DNA of 64,000 bases from Pseudomonadota bacterium (lineage in GTDB: Bacteria > Pseudomonadota > Alphaproteobacteria > Sneathiellales > Sneathiellaceae), in assembly GCA_024743055.1 (NCBI GenBank), contig JANSXH010000002.1, forward strand, positions 1-64,000, given 5' to 3'. Below, in pieces: positions 50,150 to 59,165 of the stretch. Made by a program: the position numbers and the translations under genes. The stretch's first letter is position 1. Every line of letters starts with the position of its first letter. Below the pieces are notes generated by a model. That model was not told the DNA's origin and made no database searches. It saw only the letters and a program-made list of their open reading frames with translations.

Positions 50150-51403
50150 TTAGAGGGCTGCCGCTTGGGCAACATAATAATAGGCATCGAAATTTCGCAA
50201 CTCCGGCGCTTCGGGCAGATTTTCAACGCGCCGGTTCATAATGAACGGAACCACTTGTTCTGACAATCCACCATGGGAGCGTAAAGGAACTTCCAGAGCC
50301 GTCAAATCATGACGATCCCGACTGGTTCCAAGCACGGTGTTCTCCGTCGAGATGATCACAAGATCACCGATCCTGTCTTCCGGAAGCTCATAAGTTTCAG
50401 CCGCCTGTGCTTTCGTCAGAACCACATCTACACCTTGAATGCCTTTCAACTGGGAGATAACAGTATCTGCGTCCACGCCCTCCGACAGGTAGGCAGTGGC
50501 AAAGGAACCCAAAGCGCCATGATGCACAACATATGGATCTGTAATCGGCAGGATGACCCGCGCCTTTTCCGCGCCATATGCCTCATCCAGCACATCCTGA
50601 AGATAAATCACGTCCGGCGTGCCGTCGGCTTTATGCTTGGGCTTCATGCCATGATCAGCGGTTATGATGATGGCGGCACCAAGCGCATCGAGCTCGGTCA
50701 GGTAGCGATCAAACATTTCGTAGAAGGCGTTGGCCTGCGGGGCACCCGGAGCAGATTTGTGCTGAACATAATCCGTTGTCGTCAGGTACATGATGTCGGG
50801 CTGGAAGCTTTTCATCAGCTGAACCCCGGCATTGAAGACAAACTCAGACAGCTCCGCGGAATAAACGTCAGGAACTTCAAGATTGAGGGCCTCGGAAGCA
50901 TTATCGATGCCATGTTCAGCCATTGTCGTCGTGTCAGATTTTTCAGCCGAGAAACACATAGCCCGCCCCTCATCGAACTTTAGTCCCTCACCCAGCAAGG
51001 CCCGAAGTTTGTCCTTGGCGGTGACGATAGCGATTTTAGAGCCCGCATCATAATAGGTCTTAAAAATAGTCGGAACCCGCAAGAAACGAGGATCATTCAT
51101 CATCACTTCTTCGCCGGTTTCAGGGTCGAGCAGAAAGTTACCGCATATGCCATGAACAGACGGCGGACGTCCTGTCGCGATTGACAGATTATTCGGGTTG
51201 GTGAAGCTAGGAATGACACAATGGGCCATATGCATGGTACCGGTCTCCCGAATACGCTTCATGGTCGGCATTAAGCCTGCGTCAATGGCCGCATCGATAT
51301 AGGCCGGCTCACAGCCATCAATACAAATCGCCACAGCCGTGACTTTCGGCATCGGGTAGGATCGGCCATTTACAGAAATCCCTGTTTGGGAATCATTGCT
51401 CAT
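50150..51403 (-). CDS. phnA: Phosphonoacetate hydrolase
   Basis: A 417-residue alkaline-phosphatase-superfamily metal enzyme that splits phosphonoacetate into acetate and phosphate. Family features: ICIDGCEPAYIDAAI (metal Asp, about 27-41), the nucleophile Thr in CVIPSFTNPNNLSIATG, ICGNFLLDPETGEEVMMND, and late metal-site residues in ADHGMKPKHKADG and RSHGGLSEQVVPF. AAGTCC-rich spacing is small, 23 nt to phnY and 22 nt to phnW. The C-P bond cleavage is the terminal step of the route. Confidence 0.94.
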   Translation of the reverse strand: MSNDSQTGISVNGRSYPMPKVTAVAICIDGCEPAYIDAAIDAGLMPTMKRIRETGTMHMAHCVIPSFTNPNNLSIATGRPPSVHGICGNFLLDPETGEEVMMNDPRFLRVPTIFKTYYDAGSKIAIVTAKDKLRALLGEGLKFDEGRAMCFSAEKSDTTTMAEHGIDNASEALNLEVPDVYSAELSEFVFNAGVQLMKSFQPDIMYLTTTDYVQHKSAPGAPQANAFYEMFDRYLTELDALGAAIIITADHGMKPKHKADGTPDVIYLQDVLDEAYGAEKARVILPITDPYVVHHGALGSFATAYLSEGVDADTVISQLKGIQGVDVVLTKAQAAETYELPEDRIGDLVIISTENTVLGTSRDRHDLTALEVPLRSHGGLSEQVVPFIMNRRVENLPEAPELRNFDAYYYVAQAAAL

Positions 51404-51425
51404 TTATAGTTACTCCAACTAGAAT

Positions 51426-52628
51426 TCAGGCGGCCAGCTTGGCCCGCTCAATCAAGGCTGATTCAGGCGGATTGCCTGATTCCACATTCATCTCCCGTAA
51501 TGCCTGAGCCGCCGCTTCAACAACCTCAGTCATCACATATTCATCCATACGTCCGATGCAGCCGATCCTGAAACTATCAACAACCGTCAGTTTTCCAGGA
51601 TAGATGATAAAGCCACGCTTTTTCATCAACTCATAAAAACCGTCAAAGGTGAAGTTGGGATGGGCCGGATTAAAAAAGGTGACGATGATGGGTGACAGCC
51701 ACCGGTCCTTCAACAAGGTTTCAAACCCGAGCTCCCGCATGCCGGACACCATAACATCCCGGTTTCGCACATAGCGCGCCAATCGTCCTTGTGCTCCCCC
51801 TTCAGCCTCGTGCATTTTCAGCGCTTCCATGAAAGCCGCGACGACATGGGTCGGTGGCGTAAACCTCCATTGACCGGACTTTTCAAAATTGACCCATTGG
51901 CTGTGGACATCCAAACTCAAGGAATGGCTTCTGCCCTTGGCTGCTTCAACCTCAGATTTTCTGGCAATCACAAAACCAAAGCCTGGGACCCCTTCAATAC
52001 ACTTATTGGCGGAAGACACCATAGCTTCATATTGGATCACATTCACGTCCAGCGGCAAGGCGCCAAAGGCGCTCATTGAATCCACCAAAAGTTTACGGCC
52101 GGCCGCATAAACAGCATCGGAAATTTCCTGAACCGGGTTCAGTATTCCGGAACTTGTCTCACAATGCACGACAATCACATGGCTGATGGTCGGATCATCG
52201 TCAAGCAACCGAGATACCTCGTCACCACGCGGCGGCATATAATCGCCTTTGTCCAAAACGACAAAATCCCGATCCAGATAGGACAAGGTTTCCGCAGTTC
52301 GTTTGCCGTACGCCCCATTCATTAAAACCAGGGTTTTGCTATCTTTGGGCAAAAAGGAGCCGAGCATGGCTTCGACGGAAAAAGTGCCACTTCCTTGCAT
52401 GGGAACGCAAACAAACTCGCCGTTTTTATCTCCTGCTATGTCAAGAAGGCGGCGGCACATATCCGCCGTCATCTCTCTAAAATCACCATCCCAGGACCCC
52501 CAGTCCTTCAGCATCGCATGCTTGACTTCTGACGCGGTCGTAAGTGGGCCAGGTGTCAGGAGATATGGCTCTCCCATTTCAGGAGGCGCCATTCTTGAGG
52601 TCGATATCTCTCCCAAATCGTTCGACAT
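51426..52628 (-). CDS. phnW: 2-aminoethylphosphonate-pyruvate transaminase
   Basis: A 400-residue PLP enzyme, longer by about 30 residues at both ends than the common length of 365. It turns 2-aminoethylphosphonate plus pyruvate into phosphonoacetaldehyde and alanine. The PLP lysine is Lys209 in SANKCIEGVPGFGF; LTPGPLTTASEVKHAML begins the core at residue 24, and VHCETSSGILNPV is the substrate-binding segment. GGGGAAATAGC precedes the ATG. First gene of the AEP operon, divergent from the LysR regulator. Confidence 0.94.
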   Translation of the reverse strand: MSNDLGEISTSRMAPPEMGEPYLLTPGPLTTASEVKHAMLKDWGSWDGDFREMTADMCRRLLDIAGDKNGEFVCVPMQGSGTFSVEAMLGSFLPKDSKTLVLMNGAYGKRTAETLSYLDRDFVVLDKGDYMPPRGDEVSRLLDDDPTISHVIVVHCETSSGILNPVQEISDAVYAAGRKLLVDSMSAFGALPLDVNVIQYEAMVSSANKCIEGVPGFGFVIARKSEVEAAKGRSHSLSLDVHSQWVNFEKSGQWRFTPPTHVVAAFMEALKMHEAEGGAQGRLARYVRNRDVMVSGMRELGFETLLKDRWLSPIIVTFFNPAHPNFTFDGFYELMKKRGFIIYPGKLTVVDSFRIGCIGRMDEYVMTEVVEAAAQALREMNVESGNPPESALIERAKLAA

Positions 52629-52683
52629 GCTATTTCCCCTATCCTTCCGCTTGGATACTTGTTGCCTGTGAAATTAGGGGCGA

Positions 52684-52727
52684 ACAAATCATTTGTGAAA
52701 TCGTTATTTTAGATTATTTTATCGATT
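52684..52727. promoter_or_regulatory. Inverted repeats in the phnW-lysR intergenic region
   Basis: Two symmetrical elements: ACAAAT-C-ATTTGT, a perfect 13-nt palindrome at 52684-52696, and an AATCG (52699-52703) to CGATT (52723-52727) pair separated by 19 nt. They lie 56-99 nt upstream of the phnW start and 111-154 nt upstream of the LysR start, where LTTR operators are expected. No T-tract follows, which argues against a terminator. Confidence 0.45.
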
Positions 52728-52837
52728 AAGATTATATGTGGAAATCCACGCATGATTCAGAGCTACCACTAAATCGGACGCAAGACTGTCATGACTTAGG
52801 TGTAGGATATGAAAACCTACCGGGAGAGAGTGAAAAA

Positions 52838-53722
52838 ATGCGCTATGTTCAGTTAAGAGCTTTTCATAATGTCGCCATCTATGGCGGATTCTCCAGGGCG
52901 GCGGAAGCCCTCTGCCTGACACAGCCCGCCATATCTGATCAGGTTCGCAAACTTGAAGAAGAATATGATGTTCTGTTGTTTGACCGTAAAAAGAAGCAGG
53001 TGACGGTAACCGCGTTTGGTAAGAAGCTGCTGGAGATTACTCACCGAATGTTCGATATTGAGCATCAGGCTCACGAATTATTGTCTGAATCCCGAGCCCT
53101 CGGTGCCGGCACATTAAGAATTATGGCCGACTCGGCACATCATCTGCGTCCAATCCTCGGTCCATTCCGGCAGAAATATCCTGGTGTTTTTATTTCCGTC
53201 GGTACCGGGAATACAGAAGAAATCATCAATAAACTTTTCAGCTATGAAGCCGATGTTGGAGTTCTTGGGGAAATTCCTAAGAACCGAGATTTTGAGATTG
53301 TTAAATTGAACTCAACGCCCATCGTTGCGTTTGTATCCACAGAGAACAAACTGAGCTCTCAAAAATCTGTCTCTTTGCAGCAGTTAAGTGATCTACCTTT
53401 GGTGCTTCGGGAGCAAGGATCCAAAACCCGTCAAAAACTTGAGGAGATCGCCGCGTCGGCCGGGATCAGCTTCAACGCAAAAATCCAGGCGGAAGGACGG
53501 GAGGCTGTACGGGAAATTGTCGCCAGTGGCGCCGGCGTCGGAATAGTTTCCGAAGCAGAGTTTGGTCATGACGACCGCCTTAAAATGATCCCGATCAGCG
53601 GTCACAAGCCTCTTATGGATGAAGCCCTTATCTGCCTTAAGGAACGGAGCAAGGGAAAGCTGGTCAATGCCTTTATGACCATGGCAGATGAGCTTACCTC
53701 TCGAAACAGCAAAACCAGATGA
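52838..53722 (+). CDS. LysR-family regulator of aminoethylphosphonate catabolism
   Basis: A 294-residue LTTR: YVQLRAFHNVAIYGGFSRAA then LCLTQPAISDQVRKLEEEYD, the HTH region (about 2-45), and an effector domain with AGTLRIMADSAHH and EADVGVLGEIPKN. The start is ATG 52838 with GGGAGAGAG upstream; the 102-nt longer open frame is not supported. It belongs to the LysR type that recurs beside phnW operons and presumably responds to AEP or an intermediate. Its stop converges with the HD oxygenase gene by 21 nt. Confidence 0.9.
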   Translation: MRYVQLRAFHNVAIYGGFSRAAEALCLTQPAISDQVRKLEEEYDVLLFDRKKKQVTVTAFGKKLLEITHRMFDIEHQAHELLSESRALGAGTLRIMADSAHHLRPILGPFRQKYPGVFISVGTGNTEEIINKLFSYEADVGVLGEIPKNRDFEIVKLNSTPIVAFVSTENKLSSQKSVSLQQLSDLPLVLREQGSKTRQKLEEIAASAGISFNAKIQAEGREAVREIVASGAGVGIVSEAEFGHDDRLKMIPISGHKPLMDEALICLKERSKGKLVNAFMTMADELTSRNSKTR

Positions 53723-53743
53723 ACCGGAGCTTAAGACTATATT

Positions 53744-54334
53744 CTACTGGGCTATATGCCGATCAACAACACGCTGAATAATCGGCGCGAAATATTCAAA
53801 GCTTTCAGTTTTAAGTCCCGGTACTTTGCCTTCATCGTCCCATTTTCGCACCTGGACGATGGCATCGATGTCAGAGTTCTGGCCGAATTTTTTCGCAGCC
53901 TGTTCCGACATGGGTCCGCCCTGCAATTCCAGACTGTGAACAGAGGCAGGAGACAAAGTATCAAAATATTCCGGGGTAGTGGCACAGAGATAACGCTTGG
54001 CGGAAACATGATGGCGCACACAATCGGTTACGAGTTTTGGGAAAAACGGCGCCAACACCCGCGCGCCTGCCCTATCGTGATGAGCGTCTATCCCGAGGTC
54101 CGCTGCATTATCGGGAAACTCGTTGGTAAAATGACCGATATCATGCAAAAGGGCCGCAACAACAAGCTCATCTGAGGCACCAGACTTTTCAGCAAGATGT
54201 GCCGTTTGATACATATGCTCGGATATGGTCACCTCTTCACCAAGATATTCCTCCGACCCTCGACGGCTGAAAATCCCTCCCAGAAAATCGACAATGTTAT
54301 CTGAATTGAGTTTTGAAATATCCGGTTCTGGCAT
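53744..54334 (-). CDS. PhnZ/TmpB-like HD-domain mixed-valent diiron oxygenase
   Basis: A 196-residue HD-fold oxygenase that cleaves the C-P bond of 1-hydroxy phosphonates oxidatively, releasing phosphate. Diiron ligands are His40 in SEHMYQ, His64 and Asp65 in ALLHDIGHF, and the later HHD region (IDAHHDRAGARVL). Tyr30 and Glu33 in EYLGE match the substrate-lid Tyr/Glu pair of PhnZ. GGGAGCGTCTGTT precedes the ATG. It follows the TmpA-like dioxygenase by 65 nt. PhnZ makes glycine from the AEP product, TmpB makes glycine betaine from the trimethyl analogue; the residue set fits both and this context favours TmpB. Confidence 0.82.
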   Translation of the reverse strand: MPEPDISKLNSDNIVDFLGGIFSRRGSEEYLGEEVTISEHMYQTAHLAEKSGASDELVVAALLHDIGHFTNEFPDNAADLGIDAHHDRAGARVLAPFFPKLVTDCVRHHVSAKRYLCATTPEYFDTLSPASVHSLELQGGPMSEQAAKKFGQNSDIDAIVQVRKWDDEGKVPGLKTESFEYFAPIIQRVVDRHIAQ

Positions 54335-54399
54335 AACAGACGCTCCCTTTTTTTAACGCAAGCACTGTATTCATAGTGATGAAATATGTCATCTAGATT

Positions 54400-55545
54400 T
54401 CAACCCGCTTCAACTCGATCGAGATAATCAAGTTTAGCTAGCAATGCGTCCTTATCCGGATAGCAACCCTGAAGCCATCTTTTTCCCTCCCCTGAGAAAG
54501 CCGTTCGGGAATGAAGGACACGGGTGTTATCGACAATGAAACATTCTCCGGCGTTGAGTTTGAAAGTGACATGCATGGTTGGATCATCAATGATCGCGTC
54601 AAGATGACGGTACGCCTCGTAGAAGCCGGACATTTTTTCAAATGGAACTTGGGAGATCGGAGCGGCAGCACGATTGTTGAAACGGATCCCGGTCAGTTCT
54701 CCTTCTGCCGAAATTTCGATCATCGGCTTTCGTGTTTTTAGGATCTGCCCTTTATCGCCGTTATATTCAAAGCTCATATTGTAGTTTTTCAAATATGAAA
54801 AGGATTCCGGGTTTTCCATCTGCAGTCTTTTGGCAGCCGCAAATCCATCTACGACCTTCGATTCTCCGCCATCAGCTGTATTTTCCAGGCAATACAGGAT
54901 CTGCATGGTTGGCACGGGGTCCCTGTAAGGGTTATCGGTATGGGCTTGCAGGCCAAGGGAAGTAAAGGCGAGATTGCTCGGATTGACTTCGCTCCTCACC
55001 TCAAACCATTTTCCGTAATTGGTCTCGCGGACATAGCCAAATAGCTCCGCAACCTTTATCAAGGCACCGCTCTCCAAAGGACAGCCGGTCATTTTTGCGA
55101 ATCCATGGCTGCGAATAGATCGAAGCCAGCCATGGAGACCGCTTTCATCTTTGCACGCTGTTTCAAAATCCACGACAGGGACCTGGTTTCCCAAGGAGCT
55201 GTTCCAAAGGATAAGGTTTTGGCTCAACCACCCCTCTTCCATTTTGGCGGGACGATCATATGCATGTGCCTTGAGCCAGGGTAACGGATACATCGCGCGT
55301 TTATTCTCAGGTGTGAATTCGATAACCAAATTGGCATCTTCCGTAACCTCGGCATGAAGGATCTTTGTATCATTCGGGATGTCAGCCATTGTGATCAGTC
55401 GCTGACCATTGGCTAAGGACCGGGTATCCTCCTCCAGAGCATTATCGCGAAGCCAGAAAGCATGAAATCTCAGCGACTCTCCATCGGCCATTACAAGACG
55501 GAGCTGGCCACCATCATCAGATACTTCCACTTTGTTTTCTGTCAT
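54400..55545 (-). CDS. TmpA-like Fe/2-oxoglutarate dioxygenase (gamma-butyrobetaine hydroxylase family)
   Basis: A 381-residue TauD/GBBH-type oxygenase. Fe ligands: His202 and Asp204 in LQAHTDNPYRDP and His345 in TRVLHSRTAF. The N-terminal DUF971-like domain (about 20-100) starts FHAFWLRDNA but lacks the Cys cluster that binds Zn in human GBBH. RBS AAGGAG precedes the ATG. Followed at 65 nt by the HD oxygenase gene; this is the arrangement of TmpA/TmpB, which hydroxylate and cleave 2-(trimethylammonio)ethylphosphonate. A plain 2-aminoethylphosphonate hydroxylase (PhnY*) is the alternative. Confidence 0.8.
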   Translation of the reverse strand: MTENKVEVSDDGGQLRLVMADGESLRFHAFWLRDNALEEDTRSLANGQRLITMADIPNDTKILHAEVTEDANLVIEFTPENKRAMYPLPWLKAHAYDRPAKMEEGWLSQNLILWNSSLGNQVPVVDFETACKDESGLHGWLRSIRSHGFAKMTGCPLESGALIKVAELFGYVRETNYGKWFEVRSEVNPSNLAFTSLGLQAHTDNPYRDPVPTMQILYCLENTADGGESKVVDGFAAAKRLQMENPESFSYLKNYNMSFEYNGDKGQILKTRKPMIEISAEGELTGIRFNNRAAAPISQVPFEKMSGFYEAYRHLDAIIDDPTMHVTFKLNAGECFIVDNTRVLHSRTAFSGEGKRWLQGCYPDKDALLAKLDYLDRVEAG

Positions 55546-55577
55546 CCCATTCTCCTTAAGATCACGTCTTTACCCTG

Positions 55578-56444
55578 TCAGGCAGAGAAGAAGTCCTTGA
55601 TGGCATCCTTGTACACTTTCATATGTTCTGTCGTATAGCTGTGATAGTCGTAGTCCAGATCGGAATGACTTTCCGACACCATGCTCCACATCACCTCTCT
55701 CAACAGGGCGCCGCATTTAAGGGCCCGATATCGGCGCCAGAGGTCAGAAGACGGAATCGCACCAAAATAGAGTTCCAACACAGTTTTCTCCTGCCCTTCA
55801 GAAAACTCATTATTGGAGGCCATGCCACCAAGATCGAACAGCGGCGTATTGAAGCCCGCAAACTCCCAATCAATGAGCCAGAGGCGCTTACCATCGTCGA
55901 TAAAGTTGGCTGCTAGGAGATCATTATGGCCGAAGACAATATCAAAAGGTCCTGCCGCCTTTTCTAACTCCGGAACCGGTTTCATAAGGTCCGGCAGTAT
56001 GTCTTTATAGGGACTATTGCTTTCGTGAAGTACCCGTTCGTAGTGCCGAACCACCTGAAATGTCCAGAAAATCATCGCCGGCCCTTGAAACAGAGATGGC
56101 ATTTTCTGATGACTTTCCCGAACCAGCTTAACGGCTTTTTCAAGTGTATCCGGTTTTGAGAAATCCTCAGGCTCGAGGGTTTTACCCTCTATATAGTCAA
56201 GTACCAATATGCCCGGGGCGTGATGCAAGACTTCCGGAGATACACCCGCGGCATGGGCAGCCAGACTGGCCGCAAGGTCATTGGATCGGACGACCTGATG
56301 CTCCGGAATATCTTCACCAATGCGGACAACGGCGCGGCGTTTTTCATCTGTGACCAGATAGTTCCTGTTGGTCATTCCGCCGGAGAGTGTCTCAATCTTG
56401 ACTTGACCCTGCCAGATGGGCAGTTCTCTTACCAAAGCTTCCAT
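55578..56444 (-). CDS. Choline/ethanolamine kinase-like phosphotransferase
   Basis: A 288-residue protein-kinase-like phosphotransferase of the choline kinase/LicA type: LSGGMTNRNYLV near residues 20-31, Brenner motif FGHNDLLAANF with His173-Asp175-Asn180 pattern, and the metal Asp in LIDWEFAGFNTPLFDL. It phosphorylates an alcohol of choline or a similar quaternary amine, by family knowledge. It is the first gene of a three-gene unit with the TmpA- and TmpB-like genes (32-nt gap), and this linkage suggests that the trimethylammonio substrate pool is routed here. Confidence 0.85.
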   Translation of the reverse strand: MEALVRELPIWQGQVKIETLSGGMTNRNYLVTDEKRRAVVRIGEDIPEHQVVRSNDLAASLAAHAAGVSPEVLHHAPGILVLDYIEGKTLEPEDFSKPDTLEKAVKLVRESHQKMPSLFQGPAMIFWTFQVVRHYERVLHESNSPYKDILPDLMKPVPELEKAAGPFDIVFGHNDLLAANFIDDGKRLWLIDWEFAGFNTPLFDLGGMASNNEFSEGQEKTVLELYFGAIPSSDLWRRYRALKCGALLREVMWSMVSESHSDLDYDYHSYTTEHMKVYKDAIKDFFSA

Positions 56445-56583
56445 CTTTTACCAAACTCCGCGCATCACCTATAAGCCGCGCCTACATCCTAAATACTTTT
56501 TTTAAAAACCGGGAATAAATTCGAAATCCAGCCGTTCTCCTGAACAACAACATGACGGGATCATCCCAAATCAGGAGATTTTT

Positions 56584-57231
56584 ATGAAACGCCTTGCTTC
56601 GCTTTTTCTCATTCTACCCCTTTCCGCCTGCGCCATGGACGGTGGGTTTAGACTTTCATCAATTTCCAAAATGTTCGAACCTGTCGCTCCGTCGACGCAA
56701 AAACTCTCGCGGCCGATCCCGTCAATCTCGAAAGGTTCGGCCACATCAATTTCAAGCATGGAGGTGATCAGCCTAACGGATGGCGAGGCTGTGCGCTATA
56801 ACGCACAGCCTTTTGGAAATGGTGTTCGCGTCACTCAAAGTGATGGTTGTATCTGGACCCGCAGCAACGACTGGTTCGCCCCGTCCGATAGCTGGGCCCA
56901 TTGCGGGACATCATTAAACTGGCATACGGCGCAAGCCACGGTCCGTGAATTGAACTCAATCTATCCCTTGAAAATTGGCAGCACCGGCGTTTACGAGCGG
57001 TCCGCTGTATCCCATACTGGCCGCAAATACACCCGCAAAACCACCTGCGAGGTGACAGATGCAGTGGATGTGGTCCGGACCAACGGATCCCTGACACCTG
57101 CCTACGTAATTGTGTGCAAAAACAAAAGCCGTATTCGAACCACCTGGTATGCACCCTCTGAGGGGCCCATCGCCTTCCGGGAAACGCATCGCCACAAGGG
57201 AGTTGAGGTCGCCTGGCTGCGGGACAAATAA
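56584..57231 (+). CDS. Putative lipoprotein
   Basis: A 215-residue exported protein. It begins MKRLASLFLILPLSACAM, a lipoprotein signal with lipobox LSAC and the lipidated Cys at 16, and continues with a low-complexity Ser-rich linker (about 25-60). The C-terminal domain has several Trp and Cys, such as DGCIWTRSNDWFAPSDSWAH. CAGGAG precedes the ATG. No family recognised. The gene stands alone between the choline kinase (divergent) and a BVMO. Confidence 0.65.
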   Translation: MKRLASLFLILPLSACAMDGGFRLSSISKMFEPVAPSTQKLSRPIPSISKGSATSISSMEVISLTDGEAVRYNAQPFGNGVRVTQSDGCIWTRSNDWFAPSDSWAHCGTSLNWHTAQATVRELNSIYPLKIGSTGVYERSAVSHTGRKYTRKTTCEVTDAVDVVRTNGSLTPAYVIVCKNKSRIRTTWYAPSEGPIAFRETHRHKGVEVAWLRDK

Positions 57232-57348
57232 AAGAAACCCCTCAAGCTTACCTCAGTTGCATAAATGCTCATATTGGTCTTTAATATCAATCATTGGTCT
57301 GCGTTATAAAAGACCACTTAGCGTGCTAAAAAAGATCGGGAGAAATCT

Positions 57349-59019
57349 ATGAGCATCGCAACTGAGACGGATTTTGAGGTCATTGTCATCGGCGCCGGTG
57401 TGGCCGGCATTTACCAGATCAAACGGCTGACCGACCTTGGTATCAAAGCTACAGTCCTTGAGGGATATGGCGACCTAGGGGGCACCTGGTACAACAATCG
57501 TTATCCCGGCGCCCGCTTTGATTCCGAAAGCTATACTTATGGATATTCCTTTTCCAAGGAAGTGCTGGAGGAATGGCACTGGAAAGAGACTTTCTCGCCG
57601 CAGTCGGAAAATCTTCGCTACCTCAATTTCGTTGCCGATAAATTCGATCTCAGAAAATATATGCAGTTCAACTGCCGGGTCGAAGCGGCACATTTCGATG
57701 AAGACACCAATCAGTGGCGGCTGAAGATCAATGATGGGCGGGAGCTGTCCTGCCGCTTTCTAGTGCTTGCCATCGGCTTACTCTCAACACCGACCCTACC
57801 CCGATATGACGGCATGGACAGCTTCAAAGGGCAGTCCTTTCACACCTTTCACTGGCCCCATGAAGGGGTTGACCTGGCGGGTAAAAAGGTCGGCGTGATC
57901 GGCACAGGCGCCACGGCGATCCAGTTGATTGCGGAAATCGCCGACAAGGTTGGCGAGTTGCACGTGTTTCAGCGCCGCCCCAATTGGAGCGCCCCGCTCA
58001 ATAACAGTCCGATTTCAGAAGAAAAGATGACGGACATTCGCAGCCGCTATGATGAAATATTCGAAATCTGTGACCGCACGCCGGGCAGCTTTGTCCATGA
58101 ACCGGACAGAAGACCGTTTTTTGAACTCTCCCGCGAAGAAAGAGTGGCTCTCTGGGATAAGCTCTATGATGAACCGGGATTTGGCATCTGGCTCGCCAAT
58201 TTCCGTGAAATTTTCACAGATGAGAAAGCCAATGCCGAGATTTCCGACTATATCGCCGATCGCATTCGAAGGCGGGTCAAGGATCCGGTCACGGCCGAGA
58301 AACTTATCCCGAAAGATCATGGTTTCGGCATTCAAAGACTCCCGTTGGAGACCAACTATTTTGAGGCCTATAACCGGGACAATGTCCATCTCGTCGATAT
58401 CAGCGAAACGCCGATTGAACGGGTTACAGAGACCGGCCTGGAAACCACAAAAGAAAGCTATGACTTTGATATAATTGTCTATTCTACCGGATTTGATGCC
58501 ATTACCGGTGCCTATGATCATATCGATATCCAGGGTGTGGGCGGCGAGAAGCTCCGGGATAAATGGGAAGACGGTCCGTCCACCTTCCTAGGAGTCCTGG
58601 TCCATGGCTTTCCCAACCTGTTGATGCCGACAGGTCCGCAAAGCGGCTCCGCCTCGACCAATTATCCGCGCGGTATTGAAAATGGCGTCAACTGGTGCAT
58701 GGATCTGCTCGACTATATCTGGGAGCATGGGTACAACCGTGCGGAAGCAACAATTGAAGCGGAAGAGAAATGGACGGCAGAAGTGACCAAGATGTATTCC
58801 ATCATGCTGTTGCGCAAAGCTAAATCCTGGTTTACCGGCTATAACTCCAATGTCGCAGGCCATGAAGAAGGCAAGGTTCGCTATTTCGTCTATAACGGCG
58901 GCACACCGAAATATGTTGCCTCCATCAAGGCCGTGGCCGGCAACGACTATGAGGGCATCGAGTTCGAAGGCGGAGATCACACGTCCTCGAAGGCTCAAAA
59001 ATCTGTGTCGGTTTCCTGA
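57349..59019 (+). CDS. Flavin monooxygenase, Baeyer-Villiger type (cyclohexanone monooxygenase-like)
   Basis: A 556-residue type I BVMO: FAD loop VIGAGVAGIYQIKRL (about 13-27), GGTWYNNRYPGARFDSESY, fingerprint FKGQSFHTFHWP (F-x-G-x-x-x-H-x-x-x-W-P), NADPH loop VGVIGTGATAIQLIAEI and IVYSTGFDAITG. GGGAGAAATCT before the ATG is a good ribosome site. It turns ketones into esters or lactones with NADPH and O2. The closest neighbour is the nitroreductase at 59166, on the same strand after 146 nt. Confidence 0.88.
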   Translation: MSIATETDFEVIVIGAGVAGIYQIKRLTDLGIKATVLEGYGDLGGTWYNNRYPGARFDSESYTYGYSFSKEVLEEWHWKETFSPQSENLRYLNFVADKFDLRKYMQFNCRVEAAHFDEDTNQWRLKINDGRELSCRFLVLAIGLLSTPTLPRYDGMDSFKGQSFHTFHWPHEGVDLAGKKVGVIGTGATAIQLIAEIADKVGELHVFQRRPNWSAPLNNSPISEEKMTDIRSRYDEIFEICDRTPGSFVHEPDRRPFFELSREERVALWDKLYDEPGFGIWLANFREIFTDEKANAEISDYIADRIRRRVKDPVTAEKLIPKDHGFGIQRLPLETNYFEAYNRDNVHLVDISETPIERVTETGLETTKESYDFDIIVYSTGFDAITGAYDHIDIQGVGGEKLRDKWEDGPSTFLGVLVHGFPNLLMPTGPQSGSASTNYPRGIENGVNWCMDLLDYIWEHGYNRAEATIEAEEKWTAEVTKMYSIMLLRKAKSWFTGYNSNVAGHEEGKVRYFVYNGGTPKYVASIKAVAGNDYEGIEFEGGDHTSSKAQKSVSVS

Positions 59020-59165
59020 GATAGCTCCCGCATAATACCAATATGCAGTCGAGACGAAATCCGCCACACTTGCTCCTTGGCTATTGAAAAAAGGATCGCC
59101 TTCGGTAAACTGCGGCTCTGAAATTTTCCGGGCGCGCTAACATAATAATAAGAAGAGAAAAGACC

